NCBI GenBank assembly: GCA_003222535.1
Contig: QHWJ01000372.1
Coordinates: forward strand, 1-36,167
From: Acidobacteriota bacterium
GTDB lineage: Bacteria > Acidobacteriota > Vicinamibacteria > Vicinamibacterales > CAVVIG01
Direction: 5' to 3'
DNA: 36,167 nt
In this document: positions 23,030-30,705 of the stretch, in pieces
Position numbering within the stretch: position 1 is the stretch's first letter
How the letters are laid out: the number at the start of each line of letters is the position of its first letter
Program-made: the position numbers and the translations under genes
The notes under the pieces: generated by a model
Seen by the model: only the letters and a program-made list of their open reading frames with translations
Database searches by the model: none
Told to the model about the DNA's origin: nothing

Positions 23030-24427
23030 ATGCGATTTCTGCTGGCGCTCTTGCCGGCGCTCCTGGCGATCCAGGCTGCCGAGACCTATGACGTTGTGCT
23101 GAACAACGGCCGCGTGCTCGATCCGGAGTCGCGGTTCGACGGCGTCCGCAGCGTCGGCATCGCCGGTCGCAAGATCGCCGCGCTGTCGGCCGCGCCTCTG
23201 CGCGGCCGCGTCGAAGTGGACGCGACGGGCCTCGTCGTGACGCCCGGGTTCATCGACCTGCACTCGCACGGCCAGACGCCGGAAAACTACCGCTACAAAG
23301 CAATGGACGGCGTGACGACGGCGCTCGAGCTCGAGGTCGGGGTCTCGCCGGTCGACGAATGGTATGCCTCGCGCGAGGGCAGGTCGCTCATCAACTTCGG
23401 CGCCAGCTCCGGCCACATCCCGGCGCGCATGGCCGTGATGAAAGACACCGGAGGCCTGCTGCCGCGAGACGGGGCGATGAACCGGCCTTCGACGCCGGAG
23501 GAACAGAAAGCGATCGAGGCAGCCGTTCAACAGGGACTGGAGCAGGGCGCGCTCGGCATGGGCATGGGGATCGCTTACACGCCCACTGCCACTCCGGACG
23601 AGATCCTCAACCTGTTCTACCTGGCCGCACGATTCAAACGCCCGGTATTCGTGCACATGCGCGGGGGCAATGTCGTCGCTTCATTGCAGGAGGTGATCAC
23701 GAATGCCGCGGTGTCCGGCGCGCCGCTCCACGTGGTGCACATCAACAGCGCCGCCACGGCCAAGACGCCCCTTGCCCTGCGGATGATTGAGGGTGCTCGC
23801 GCTCGCGGTCTGGATGTCACAACCGAGGCTTATCCATACACCGCGTCGATGACGGAAATTGCGTCGGCGGCCTACGACGGGTGGGAACGACGAGAACCTG
23901 ACGCCTTTTCCAGCCTGCTGTGGCCGGCGACCGGCGAACGGCTCACACGCGAGTCTTTTGAGCGCTATCGCAGGCAGGGTGGCTTCGTCATTCAGTTCGG
24001 CAACACCGACGAGATGGTGCGAGCTGCCGTCTCGCATCCCCTGGTCATGATCGCCAGCGATGGTATCCTCGAGAACGGCAAGGGCCACCCGCGTGCTGCC
24101 GGAACCTTCGGGCGAGTGCTCGGTCGGTACGTCCGCGAGCAGAAAGCACTCGGCCTGATGGATGCCGTGCGCAAGTCGTCCCTGATGCCGGCCCAGCGCC
24201 TGGAATCGATGTCCGCGCAGATGCGCGAGAAAGGGCGAATCAAGGTTGGCGCCGACGCCGACATCTCGGTCTTCGACGCCGCAGGTGTCATCGACAAAGC
24301 GACGTTTGAAAACGCGGCACAGTATTCCGAAGGCTTTCGGTACGTCCTGGTCGCCGGAACGTTCGTCGTTCGCGACGGCAAGGTGCAGGAAGGCCTTTCA
24401 CCAGGGAAGGGGATTCGCGCTCAATGA
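23030..24427 (+). CDS. D-aminoacylase-type amidohydrolase, exported
   Basis: A 465-residue amidohydrolase of the N-acyl-D-amino-acid deacylase group with a signal peptide MRFLLALLPALLAIQA. The first metal motif is DLHSHGQ; other landmarks are VVHINSAATAK, TTEAYPYTASMTEI, IASDG with GHPRAAGTFGRVLGRY, and the closing GADADISVFDA and GKVQEGLSPGKGIRAQ. Lys is not used in the usual place of Cys96-type ligands as far as I can tell, so activity on acylated D-amino acids is likely but not certain. The stop overlaps the ATG of the BNR protein gene as ATGA. The exported localisation and place behind an amino acid-type importer suggest it releases amino acids or acids for uptake. Confidence 0.88.
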   Translation: MRFLLALLPALLAIQAAETYDVVLNNGRVLDPESRFDGVRSVGIAGRKIAALSAAPLRGRVEVDATGLVVTPGFIDLHSHGQTPENYRYKAMDGVTTALELEVGVSPVDEWYASREGRSLINFGASSGHIPARMAVMKDTGGLLPRDGAMNRPSTPEEQKAIEAAVQQGLEQGALGMGMGIAYTPTATPDEILNLFYLAARFKRPVFVHMRGGNVVASLQEVITNAAVSGAPLHVVHINSAATAKTPLALRMIEGARARGLDVTTEAYPYTASMTEIASAAYDGWERREPDAFSSLLWPATGERLTRESFERYRRQGGFVIQFGNTDEMVRAAVSHPLVMIASDGILENGKGHPRAAGTFGRVLGRYVREQKALGLMDAVRKSSLMPAQRLESMSAQMREKGRIKVGADADISVFDAAGVIDKATFENAAQYSEGFRYVLVAGTFVVRDGKVQEGLSPGKGIRAQ

Positions 24428-25659
24428 AGTCGAGATTCGCTGCCTGGTCGCTCGGCGCCGCTTGTCTGGCGATCTGTGGATGCGGCAAGCCGCCGGCAGG
24501 GGGTGCGAAGGATGCCTACTCTGGATGGACGCCAGCCGTCCAACCGGTATCGTCTCCGGCGAGCGGCACCACCACGGCACCTCAGCTGACGAATCGCGGC
24601 GACCGGGCCATCCTGAGCTGGCTCGAGACGGCGGATGCGCGCACCATTTTGAAATTCGCCGAGCGGACTCCATCTGGATGGTCCGAGCCCCGCGTCGTGG
24701 CGTCGGGATCGGACTTCGTCACGAATGCCGCGGACGTGCCCTCCGTTCGCGCGCTGGCTGACGGCACGCTCGCCGCGCACTGGAACCGGCAGTATGGCGA
24801 CGACCCCGAGGCGTACGCGTTGCTGCTGTCGTGGTCGAAGGATGGCGGGAGCACCTGGTCGCAGCCGGCGACGCCGCATCACGACTCGACCAAAACACAG
24901 CACGGTTTCGGTTCGTTGTTCCAGGTGCCGGGTTCCGGGCTCGGAGTGATATGGCTGGACGGACGGGCGACGGACCCGGGCGCGCCGGATGGCGCGAACG
25001 GAAGCATGGGTCTGTGGGCGGCGGTCTACGGCGCGGATGGCCGGGAGGTCAGCGAGGCGCCGATCGATACGCGCGTCTGTGAGTGCTGCCAGACGTCGGT
25101 CGCCGAGACCGCGGAAGGCGTGATCGCCGCGTACCGCGACCGAAGCGCCGGGGAAGTGCGGGACATCTACGTGACGCGTCTGGTCGACGGCGGCTGGAGC
25201 GCACCCGCCATGGTGCACAACGACGGCTGGAAGATCACTGGATGTCCTGTCAACGGCCCGGCGGTGGATGCCAGAGGTCGTCATGTGGCTGTTGCCTGGT
25301 TCACGGCCGGCGCCAGCGACGGCGAAGCGTTCATCGCCTTCTCGGACGATGCGGGCCGCACGTTCTCGCGACCCATTCGTGTGGACGAGGGGGCGTGCCG
25401 TGGACACCTCGATGTCGAGCTGCTGGCCGACGGTTCCGCGGCGGTTTCATGGACCGAGTCGACCGAAGGGCATTCCCAGGTGAAAGTGCGCAGGGTCGAA
25501 CAGAATGGCGCGCGCTCGCCGGCCGCCAGCGTCGCTCGCGTATCGGGTACAGAGTATCCGAGGCTCGCGCACGGCCAGGGTGAGCTGCTGTTCACCTGGT
25601 CCGAGATCGAAAACGGTCACTCGCGCGTCCGCACCGCCAGAGCTTCTCTCCCAAAGTAG
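24424..25659 (+). CDS. BNR/sialidase-like beta-propeller lipoprotein
   Basis: A 411-residue protein with an N-terminal hydrophobic stretch ending in CLAICGCGK, a probable lipoprotein signal with Cys19 or Cys21 as the lipid site. The rest is a predicted beta-propeller with Asp-box-like turns WSKDGGSTWSQP and FSDDAGRTFSRP and repeated WL/AW strands. The centre holds a Cys-rich VCECCQTS. Sialidase catalytic residues are not evident, so it is likely a binding or structural propeller. The start overlaps the amidohydrolase stop (ATGA). The TAG stop (25657-25659) is part of GTAGGGC, the edge of a repeat hairpin. Confidence 0.82.
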   Translation: MKSRFAAWSLGAACLAICGCGKPPAGGAKDAYSGWTPAVQPVSSPASGTTTAPQLTNRGDRAILSWLETADARTILKFAERTPSGWSEPRVVASGSDFVTNAADVPSVRALADGTLAAHWNRQYGDDPEAYALLLSWSKDGGSTWSQPATPHHDSTKTQHGFGSLFQVPGSGLGVIWLDGRATDPGAPDGANGSMGLWAAVYGADGREVSEAPIDTRVCECCQTSVAETAEGVIAAYRDRSAGEVRDIYVTRLVDGGWSAPAMVHNDGWKITGCPVNGPAVDARGRHVAVAWFTAGASDGEAFIAFSDDAGRTFSRPIRVDEGACRGHLDVELLADGSAAVSWTESTEGHSQVKVRRVEQNGARSPAASVARVSGTEYPRLAHGQGELLFTWSEIENGHSRVRTARASLPK

Positions 25660-25679
25660 GGCACCGCTTGAGCGGTGCC
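25660..25679. repeat. GGCACCGC-TTGA-GCGGTGCC palindrome
   Basis: Perfect 8-bp arms around TTGA, right after the propeller lipoprotein stop and before the cytochrome gene. It could serve as a terminator but has no U-run. The 47 bp that follow contain TATATT (25688-25693), a weak -10 candidate for the cytochrome gene. Confidence 0.7.
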
Positions 25680-25726
25680 TGCCGAGGTATATTTGTCTCT
25701 TCGTGCGATCAACGAGGGGACACAAC

Positions 25727-26854
25727 ATGAGACCGGGATCGCGAGCGATCCTTTGTGCATCGGCAACAACCGTCGTATGGCTCGTGTGCGCGGCCCTGGC
25801 AGGCGGCCAGGCCGCGTCCGCGGAGAAACCGTTGATGGCGGAGAACGTCTTCAAGAACGTCCAGGCGCTCAAGGGCATTCCCGCGGACGAATTCATGGGG
25901 ACGATGAGCGCGTTTTCAGCCGCGCTTGGCGAGTCCTGCGAGACGTGTCACGACGGGTCGGGTGGCTGGGCCACCTATGCCCTCGATACCATTCCGAAAA
26001 AGCGGACGGCGCGACGAATGGTGGCGATGATGGCCGCGATCAATCAGGCGAACTTCGGAGGACGGCAGGTCGTGACCTGCTTCACGTGCCATCGGGGATC
26101 CGATCGTCCCCGGGTCACGCCGAGTCTGGCCGACGTCTACGGAGAGGCGCCTCCGGAAGGGCCGGACGAAGTTGTCCGGCCCTCGCCCGGCGCGCCTTCC
26201 GCCGAACAGGTTCTCGACAAGTATGTTCAGGCGATCGGCGGGACGTCGAAGCTGGCCAGCCTCACCAGTTTCGTCGCCAGGGGAAACAGCGGCGGATACG
26301 GGCCGGAGGGGGACAAGCGTCCCGTCGAAATCTTTGCCAAAGCTCCAGGTCAGCGAACCACGGTCATCCATACGCTCGATGGCGACAGCATCAGGACCTT
26401 CGACGGCCGCGCCGGTTGGATCGCGGCGCCACACAGACCGATCCCCGTGCTCGGGCTGACCGGCGGTGAACTGGACGGCGCCAGGCTGGACGCGGAGCTG
26501 TCCTTTCCAGCGCAGATCAAACAGGCGTTCGGCGGATGGCGCGCCGGCGCCGTGACGACGATCAATGATCGCCCGGCCCAGGTTCTTCAGGGGACCAGTC
26601 CCGGCGGAACTCTCGCCTCGCTCTATTTCGATCGCGAGTCGGGGCTGCTGGTGCGGTTGGTGCGTTTTGCCCCATCGAAGGTCGGCCGCCTGCCCACGCA
26701 GATCGACTATGCGGACTACCGGGAGGTCGCCGGCGTGAAGCTGCCGTTTCGCTGGACCGTCACCTGGCTGTCCGGCGTGGACACTTTCGAGTTGAGCGAG
26801 GTGCGGCCCAATGTCCCGATCGACGCGGCGAGGTTCGCGAAGCCTTCACCTTGA
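25727..26854 (+). CDS. dihaem-type cytochrome c (reaction-centre cytochrome family) with C-terminal LolA-like domain
   Basis: A 375-residue exported protein. A signal segment (VVWLVCAALAGGQAASA) is followed by two haem motifs, CETCHDG (residues 71-75) and CFTCHRG (118-122). Their spacing and KRTARRMVAMMAAINQANF between them match the photosynthetic-reaction-centre cytochrome c subunit family as found in non-phototrophic Acidobacteriota. From about residue 150 a second domain begins, VLDKYVQAIGG, and continues with strands ending in YREVAGVKLPFRW and VRPNVPID, a lipoprotein-carrier or LolA-like beta domain. Likely role: periplasmic electron transfer, perhaps for the molybdenum hydroxylase upstream, which lacks a FAD partner. 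ATG 25727 has GAGGGGA upstream. Confidence 0.85.
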   Translation: MRPGSRAILCASATTVVWLVCAALAGGQAASAEKPLMAENVFKNVQALKGIPADEFMGTMSAFSAALGESCETCHDGSGGWATYALDTIPKKRTARRMVAMMAAINQANFGGRQVVTCFTCHRGSDRPRVTPSLADVYGEAPPEGPDEVVRPSPGAPSAEQVLDKYVQAIGGTSKLASLTSFVARGNSGGYGPEGDKRPVEIFAKAPGQRTTVIHTLDGDSIRTFDGRAGWIAAPHRPIPVLGLTGGELDGARLDAELSFPAQIKQAFGGWRAGAVTTINDRPAQVLQGTSPGGTLASLYFDRESGLLVRLVRFAPSKVGRLPTQIDYADYREVAGVKLPFRWTVTWLSGVDTFELSEVRPNVPIDAARFAKPSP

Positions 26855-26945
26855 CAACTCTCAAGTTTCAACTCTCAAGTCTCAACGCTCAGTCTGAAAG
26901 CTGAAGTCTCAGAGTTGAGCCTTGAGAGTTGAGAGTTGAGAGTTG
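26855..26945. terminator. long heptad hairpin between convergent stop codons
   Basis: The 91-bp gap is filled exactly by an imperfect inverted repeat with arms of about 44 nt. CAACTCTCAAGTTTCAACTC at the left pairs with GAGAGTTGAGAGTTGAGAGT at the right, with a loop around TGAAAGCTGAAG. It starts after the cytochrome TGA and ends at the oxidoreductase TAA complement, so it may be a bidirectional terminator built of GAGTTGA heptads. Confidence 0.55.
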
Positions 26946-27914
26946 TTACCCGATCGTGAGCAGTATCTTGCCCGCCGTTTTTCGGCTCTCGAGCGCGCGG
27001 TGCGCTTCGGCGGCGGCGCCCAGCGGGAATGTCGAGTCGATGCGCAGCTTCAGCGCGCCCGAGGCCACGGCGTTCAACACGTCACCCGCGCGCCACAGCA
27101 ATTCGTCGCGTGTCAGGACGTAGTGGGCCAGGCTCGGTCTCGTCAGAAAGAGCGATCCCTTCGCGAGCACGGCGGCATCGACCGGCGCCACCTGCCCGCT
27201 CGACATGCCGAAGAGCGCGAGCATTCCTCTGGGACGCAGACTCTCCAGACTCTTGGCGAACGTCGTCTTTCCGACCGAGTCGTACACCACATCGACGCCG
27301 CGGCCGCCGGTCAACTGCCTGACCTGGGCCGCAAAGTCCTGCTCGGTATAAATGATGGCCGTGTCCACGCCGTGGTCGCGTGCAATCCGCGCCTTCTCCG
27401 CGGTGGACACGGTGCCGAACACCCGGGCGCCGCGCATCCGCGCCATTTGGACGACGAGTCCGCCGGCGCCGCCAGCCGCCGCATGAACGAGACACGCGTC
27501 GCCCGATTTCAACGGAAAGGTGGAGTGCGTGAGGTAGTGGGCGGTCATGCCCTGGAGCATTGCCGCTGCAGCCGCCTGAAAATCAATGCCGGGCGGAAGC
27601 TTCACGAGCTTGTCTGCTGGAACGACGGCGTATTCGGCGTAGGACCCGCGCACCATGACGTACGCCACGCGGTCACCCGGTACGACGTCGACGACATCCG
27701 TGCCCACGGCTTCGACCGTCCCGGCGCCCTCGCTGCCGAGCATGATCGGCCGGTCCACCTTGTACGCGCCGGAGCGGTGGTAGACGTCGATGAAGTTCAC
27801 GCCGCTCACCGCGAGCCGAACGAGCGCCTGGCCGGGTCCAGGCGCGGGGGTTGGAACGTCGACCAGCTCCATCCTGTCGGGGTCTCCGGGCTCTCTGGCT
27901 TGTATGACTTTCAT
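26946..27914 (-). CDS. quinone oxidoreductase-like MDR protein
   Basis: A 322-residue zinc-free MDR reductase. Features are GVNFIDVYHRSGAY, LGSEGAGTVEAVG, the nucleotide loop VHAAAGGAGGLVVQMAR and the late segment RPSLAHYV that QOR-type enzymes share. Zinc ligands are absent, as in quinone reductases. It uses NADPH to reduce quinones or enones. ATG 27914 is the family start; the frame upstream has no support. It lies 78 bp after the ABC exporter gene on the same strand. Confidence 0.92.
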   Translation of the reverse strand: MKVIQAREPGDPDRMELVDVPTPAPGPGQALVRLAVSGVNFIDVYHRSGAYKVDRPIMLGSEGAGTVEAVGTDVVDVVPGDRVAYVMVRGSYAEYAVVPADKLVKLPPGIDFQAAAAAMLQGMTAHYLTHSTFPLKSGDACLVHAAAGGAGGLVVQMARMRGARVFGTVSTAEKARIARDHGVDTAIIYTEQDFAAQVRQLTGGRGVDVVYDSVGKTTFAKSLESLRPRGMLALFGMSSGQVAPVDAAVLAKGSLFLTRPSLAHYVLTRDELLWRAGDVLNAVASGALKLRIDSTFPLGAAAEAHRALESRKTAGKILLTIG

Positions 27915-27992
27915 GATCGCAGCCTGCCCGCACAACGTTGGCCATCTCTCATCACGTCGTTCCCTTTCGTTGGTCGGCACACCGTCCACGTG

Positions 27993-29834
27993 TCATCGGA
28001 CCTGGTCAAAGCGCTGCTCCGGTTCGCCGCTGCCGCTCGCCTGGATCGCGTACAACTCGGCGTACACACCGCCCTTCGCGAGCAACGCCTCGTGGGTTCC
28101 GCGTTCGACGATTTCCGCGTCTTGAATGACGAAGATGACGTCGGCGTTCCGAATCGTGCTGAGATGGTGCGCGACGACGATGGACGTCCGACCTTTCATC
28201 AGGCGTTCCAGAGCCTGCGTCACCAGCTGCTCCGACGCGGCATCCAGTCCCGACGTCGGCTCGTCGAGAATCAGGATCGGCGTGTTGCGCACGATCGCCC
28301 TGGCGATCGCGATCCGCCGGCGCTGACCGCCGGACAGGGTCACGCCGCGCTCGCCCACCATCGTGGCGTAGCTCTCGGGCATGTTCACGATGAAGTCATG
28401 CGCGTTCGCCAGTTCGGCGGCGTGCACGGTGTCCTCGATCGGCGCGTCGGGTTTGCCGTAGGCGATGTTCTCCCAGACGGTCCCGCGGAACAGCAGCGTG
28501 TCCTGCAGCACGAAGCTCACCTGGTCGCGCAGCGACTTCAGCGTGAAGCCGCGAACGTCCAGACCGTCGATCTTCACGTGTCCCGACTGGGGGTCGAAGA
28601 AGCGCGGGATGAGACCGGCGATTGTCGTCTTGCCTGTGCCGGACGGCCCGACGATCGCCGCGACCTGGCCCGGCTCGATCCGCGCGCTGACGTCTTTCAG
28701 TATCTCCGTGACGCCGTCGTAGCTGAACGTGACATGGTCGAATTCGATCAGACCAGTGAAGGCAGGGGCCTTCCGCGCGCCAGGCAGGTCCCTGACGCGG
28801 CTTTCCATCTCCAGGAGCTCCTGGATGCGTTCGAAGCTGACGGCCGCCCTCGAGACGGTATTGGTCATCTTCGAGAGATCGCGCATCGGCTTGTACGTCT
28901 TGCCCAGGTAGAGGAGAAAGACGAGTAGCACGCCCGTCGTGAGCTGGCCGGCGATGACAAGGCGCGCGCCGTATCCAAGCACCATGCAGGTGCCGGCCGC
29001 GACGATGATGTCGACAAACGGCGAGAGCTTCGCTTTCATGCTGCGCGCCTGCAGCCCGGCCTGGACGTTCTGCCGGCTCTCCCACTCGAACCGCCGATCT
29101 TCGTAGTCTTCCCGTGCAAACGCCTGCACGACCTGGATCGAGGTCAGCACCTCTGCCACGCCGGACAGCAGCTCGCTTTCCCTCCTCTTGACATTGCGGG
29201 AGGCCCTCTTGATCCGCTTCGTGTAGAAGTAGACAAAAAGGAACAAGACCGGGGCGACCGACAACGCGATCAGGGTGAAGCGCCAGTTGATATAGAACAT
29301 GACGCCGATCATCCCGGCGAGCGTCAGAAGGTTGATGACGATGCCGAGCAGCGCCGAGGTGATGAAATCCTGGATGGCGTCGATGTCACTGGTGACGCGC
29401 ATGAGCAGATCGCCCGTGCGCGCTTCGCCATGTTCCGCGAGCGAGAGCCGTTGAATCCGCTGGTACGTCATCCGCCGCAGGTCGTGTGCGACCCATTGCG
29501 CGGCGCTGGTCGTCAGGTATTTTTCGGTGTACGAGCTGACCGCGCCGACGACGGCGATCAGCAGGACGGCCGCCAGCGCGAAGTACAGGATCGCGAACGT
29601 GTCTTGCCCGAAAAACTGGAAGACGAACGCCGCCCACCGTCCTGACAGTCTTTTCGACTGCAGGAGATTGTCGACGACAATCTTGATGGGCCACGGCTCG
29701 AGGATGTCGGCGCCGGTTTCACCAAGGACGGCGAGCAGCGCAAGCGCCAGGCCCTTCCAGTGAGGGCGTATGAGCTGGCCGACCAGCAGGACGCCCGAGC
29801 GCTTCGAAGGGGGTCGAGGCGAAACCTGTGGCAT
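27993..29834 (-). CDS. MsbA/LmrA-like ABC exporter (half transporter)
   Basis: A 613-residue half-transporter with six predicted helices and a C-terminal ATPase. Membrane part at about residues 20-330 with the coupling helix region TYQRIQRLSLAEHGEARTGDLL. Walker A is GPSGTGKTT, Q-loop VSFVLQDTLLF, signature VTLSGGQRRRIAIARA, Walker B ILILDEPTSGLD and switch His VAHHLST. It works as a homodimer exporting lipid or drug-like compounds; the substrate is unknown. The ATG at 29834 follows directly after the TGA of the Uma2 gene (no intervening base), so the two are likely coupled. Confidence 0.93.
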   Translation of the reverse strand: MPQVSPRPPSKRSGVLLVGQLIRPHWKGLALALLAVLGETGADILEPWPIKIVVDNLLQSKRLSGRWAAFVFQFFGQDTFAILYFALAAVLLIAVVGAVSSYTEKYLTTSAAQWVAHDLRRMTYQRIQRLSLAEHGEARTGDLLMRVTSDIDAIQDFITSALLGIVINLLTLAGMIGVMFYINWRFTLIALSVAPVLFLFVYFYTKRIKRASRNVKRRESELLSGVAEVLTSIQVVQAFAREDYEDRRFEWESRQNVQAGLQARSMKAKLSPFVDIIVAAGTCMVLGYGARLVIAGQLTTGVLLVFLLYLGKTYKPMRDLSKMTNTVSRAAVSFERIQELLEMESRVRDLPGARKAPAFTGLIEFDHVTFSYDGVTEILKDVSARIEPGQVAAIVGPSGTGKTTIAGLIPRFFDPQSGHVKIDGLDVRGFTLKSLRDQVSFVLQDTLLFRGTVWENIAYGKPDAPIEDTVHAAELANAHDFIVNMPESYATMVGERGVTLSGGQRRRIAIARAIVRNTPILILDEPTSGLDAASEQLVTQALERLMKGRTSIVVAHHLSTIRNADVIFVIQDAEIVERGTHEALLAKGGVYAELYAIQASGSGEPEQRFDQVR

Positions 29835-30401
29835 TCAATCGGTCCAGAGCCGGAGAAGAGGCAGGGTTGTGGCCTCGAAAGGCTCGGCACAAACCTCATC
29901 CTCGTCGGCGTGGACCGACACGATCATCCACTGCCGCCGCTCGAGTCGTAGGACCTCGAGGATTCGCTGAATCGGATCCAATAGCCAGACGTGCGCGATG
30001 CCTTCACGCGCGTACACAGCCAGCTTGCGCTGTCGGTCGAGCCGCGCCGTGCCGGAGGACAACACTTCGCATACCCAATCAGGTGCGAGGGCGAAGTAAG
30101 CCGTTTCAGGGACGGCAGGCATTCGTTCGCGGCGCCAACCAGCGAGATCTGGCACGAGCACGTCGTCGCCGAGGTGAAGCTCGGGCTCGAAAAGAATCCA
30201 CCAGCCGCCAGGGCCGCCGCGGCCGCTGTGATACGGCGGGACGAGCTCGCCGCCCAGCACGGAGGCAGCGACCGCGTGCCGGGGACCGGGGCGCGGGGAC
30301 ACGATCAGCTCGCCGCCGATGATCTCGCCGACGACGTGCTCAGGCAGGGCGAGCAGGTCCTGGTAGGTTGCAGGCCGCGCGTCGGATCGAGCCTGGGTCA
30401 T
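29835..30401 (-). CDS. Uma2-family PD-(D/E)xK nuclease-like protein
   Basis: A 188-residue Uma2-fold protein. The signs are LLALPEHVVGEIIGGELIVS, GDDVLVPDLAGW with an acidic residue, CEVLSSGTARLDRQRKLAVYA with the E...K pair of the PD-(D/E)xK site, and HVWLLDP. The family is related to restriction endonuclease folds and is abundant in cyanobacteria and Acidobacteriota; real function is unknown. ATG 30401 gives MTQARSD and a usual length; the frame upstream is repeat-like. No methyltransferase partner is next to it. Confidence 0.88.
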   Translation of the reverse strand: MTQARSDARPATYQDLLALPEHVVGEIIGGELIVSPRPGPRHAVAASVLGGELVPPYHSGRGGPGGWWILFEPELHLGDDVLVPDLAGWRRERMPAVPETAYFALAPDWVCEVLSSGTARLDRQRKLAVYAREGIAHVWLLDPIQRILEVLRLERRQWMIVSVHADEDEVCAEPFEATTLPLLRLWTD

Positions 30402-30705
30402 ACGGGGCAGAATAGCACTTCCACGCTCGGAGCCGCGCCGCGTTGTCGACATCGACGTCGCGCTTCGTGACAAACCGTGTCGGGCGAGTTCGGCCTCCGA
30501 CCGACGTAGGGCGCAGCTTCAGCCTCGACGGCACGTAGGGCGCGGCTTCAGCCGTGCCAGCACGAAGGCTGGATTCAGCCTTTCAAGTCCTCCGCAATGG
30601 CGGCGAACTGTTCCAGGGCGGCTTCAAGATCGGCTGTGACTTCGTGTCTTCGTGTTTTCGTGGTTGCATTTGCTGTTGTTCTTCACCGCCGCGAGTTGAA
30701 GAGGA
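30402..30705. repeat. repeat gap with a possible coding relic
   Basis: A 304-bp gap. It holds GTAGGGCGC words with a CGGCTTCAGCCG palindrome (30543-30554; wider arms GGCAC/GTGCC at 30530-30558), then AAGGCTGGATTCAGCCTT (30565-30582). From 30575 to 30644 on the minus strand a start-less frame reads VTADLEAALEQFAAIAEDLK-like, ending in TGA, which could be a truncated gene end. A TTCGTGTCTTCGTGTTTTCG tract follows (30645-30666). No intact gene is seen. Confidence 0.75.

Noticed and set aside
29835-30401. Restriction-modification or defence system based on Uma2
   Set aside because: No methyltransferase, helicase or other defence gene is adjacent; Uma2 proteins commonly occur alone in these genomes.
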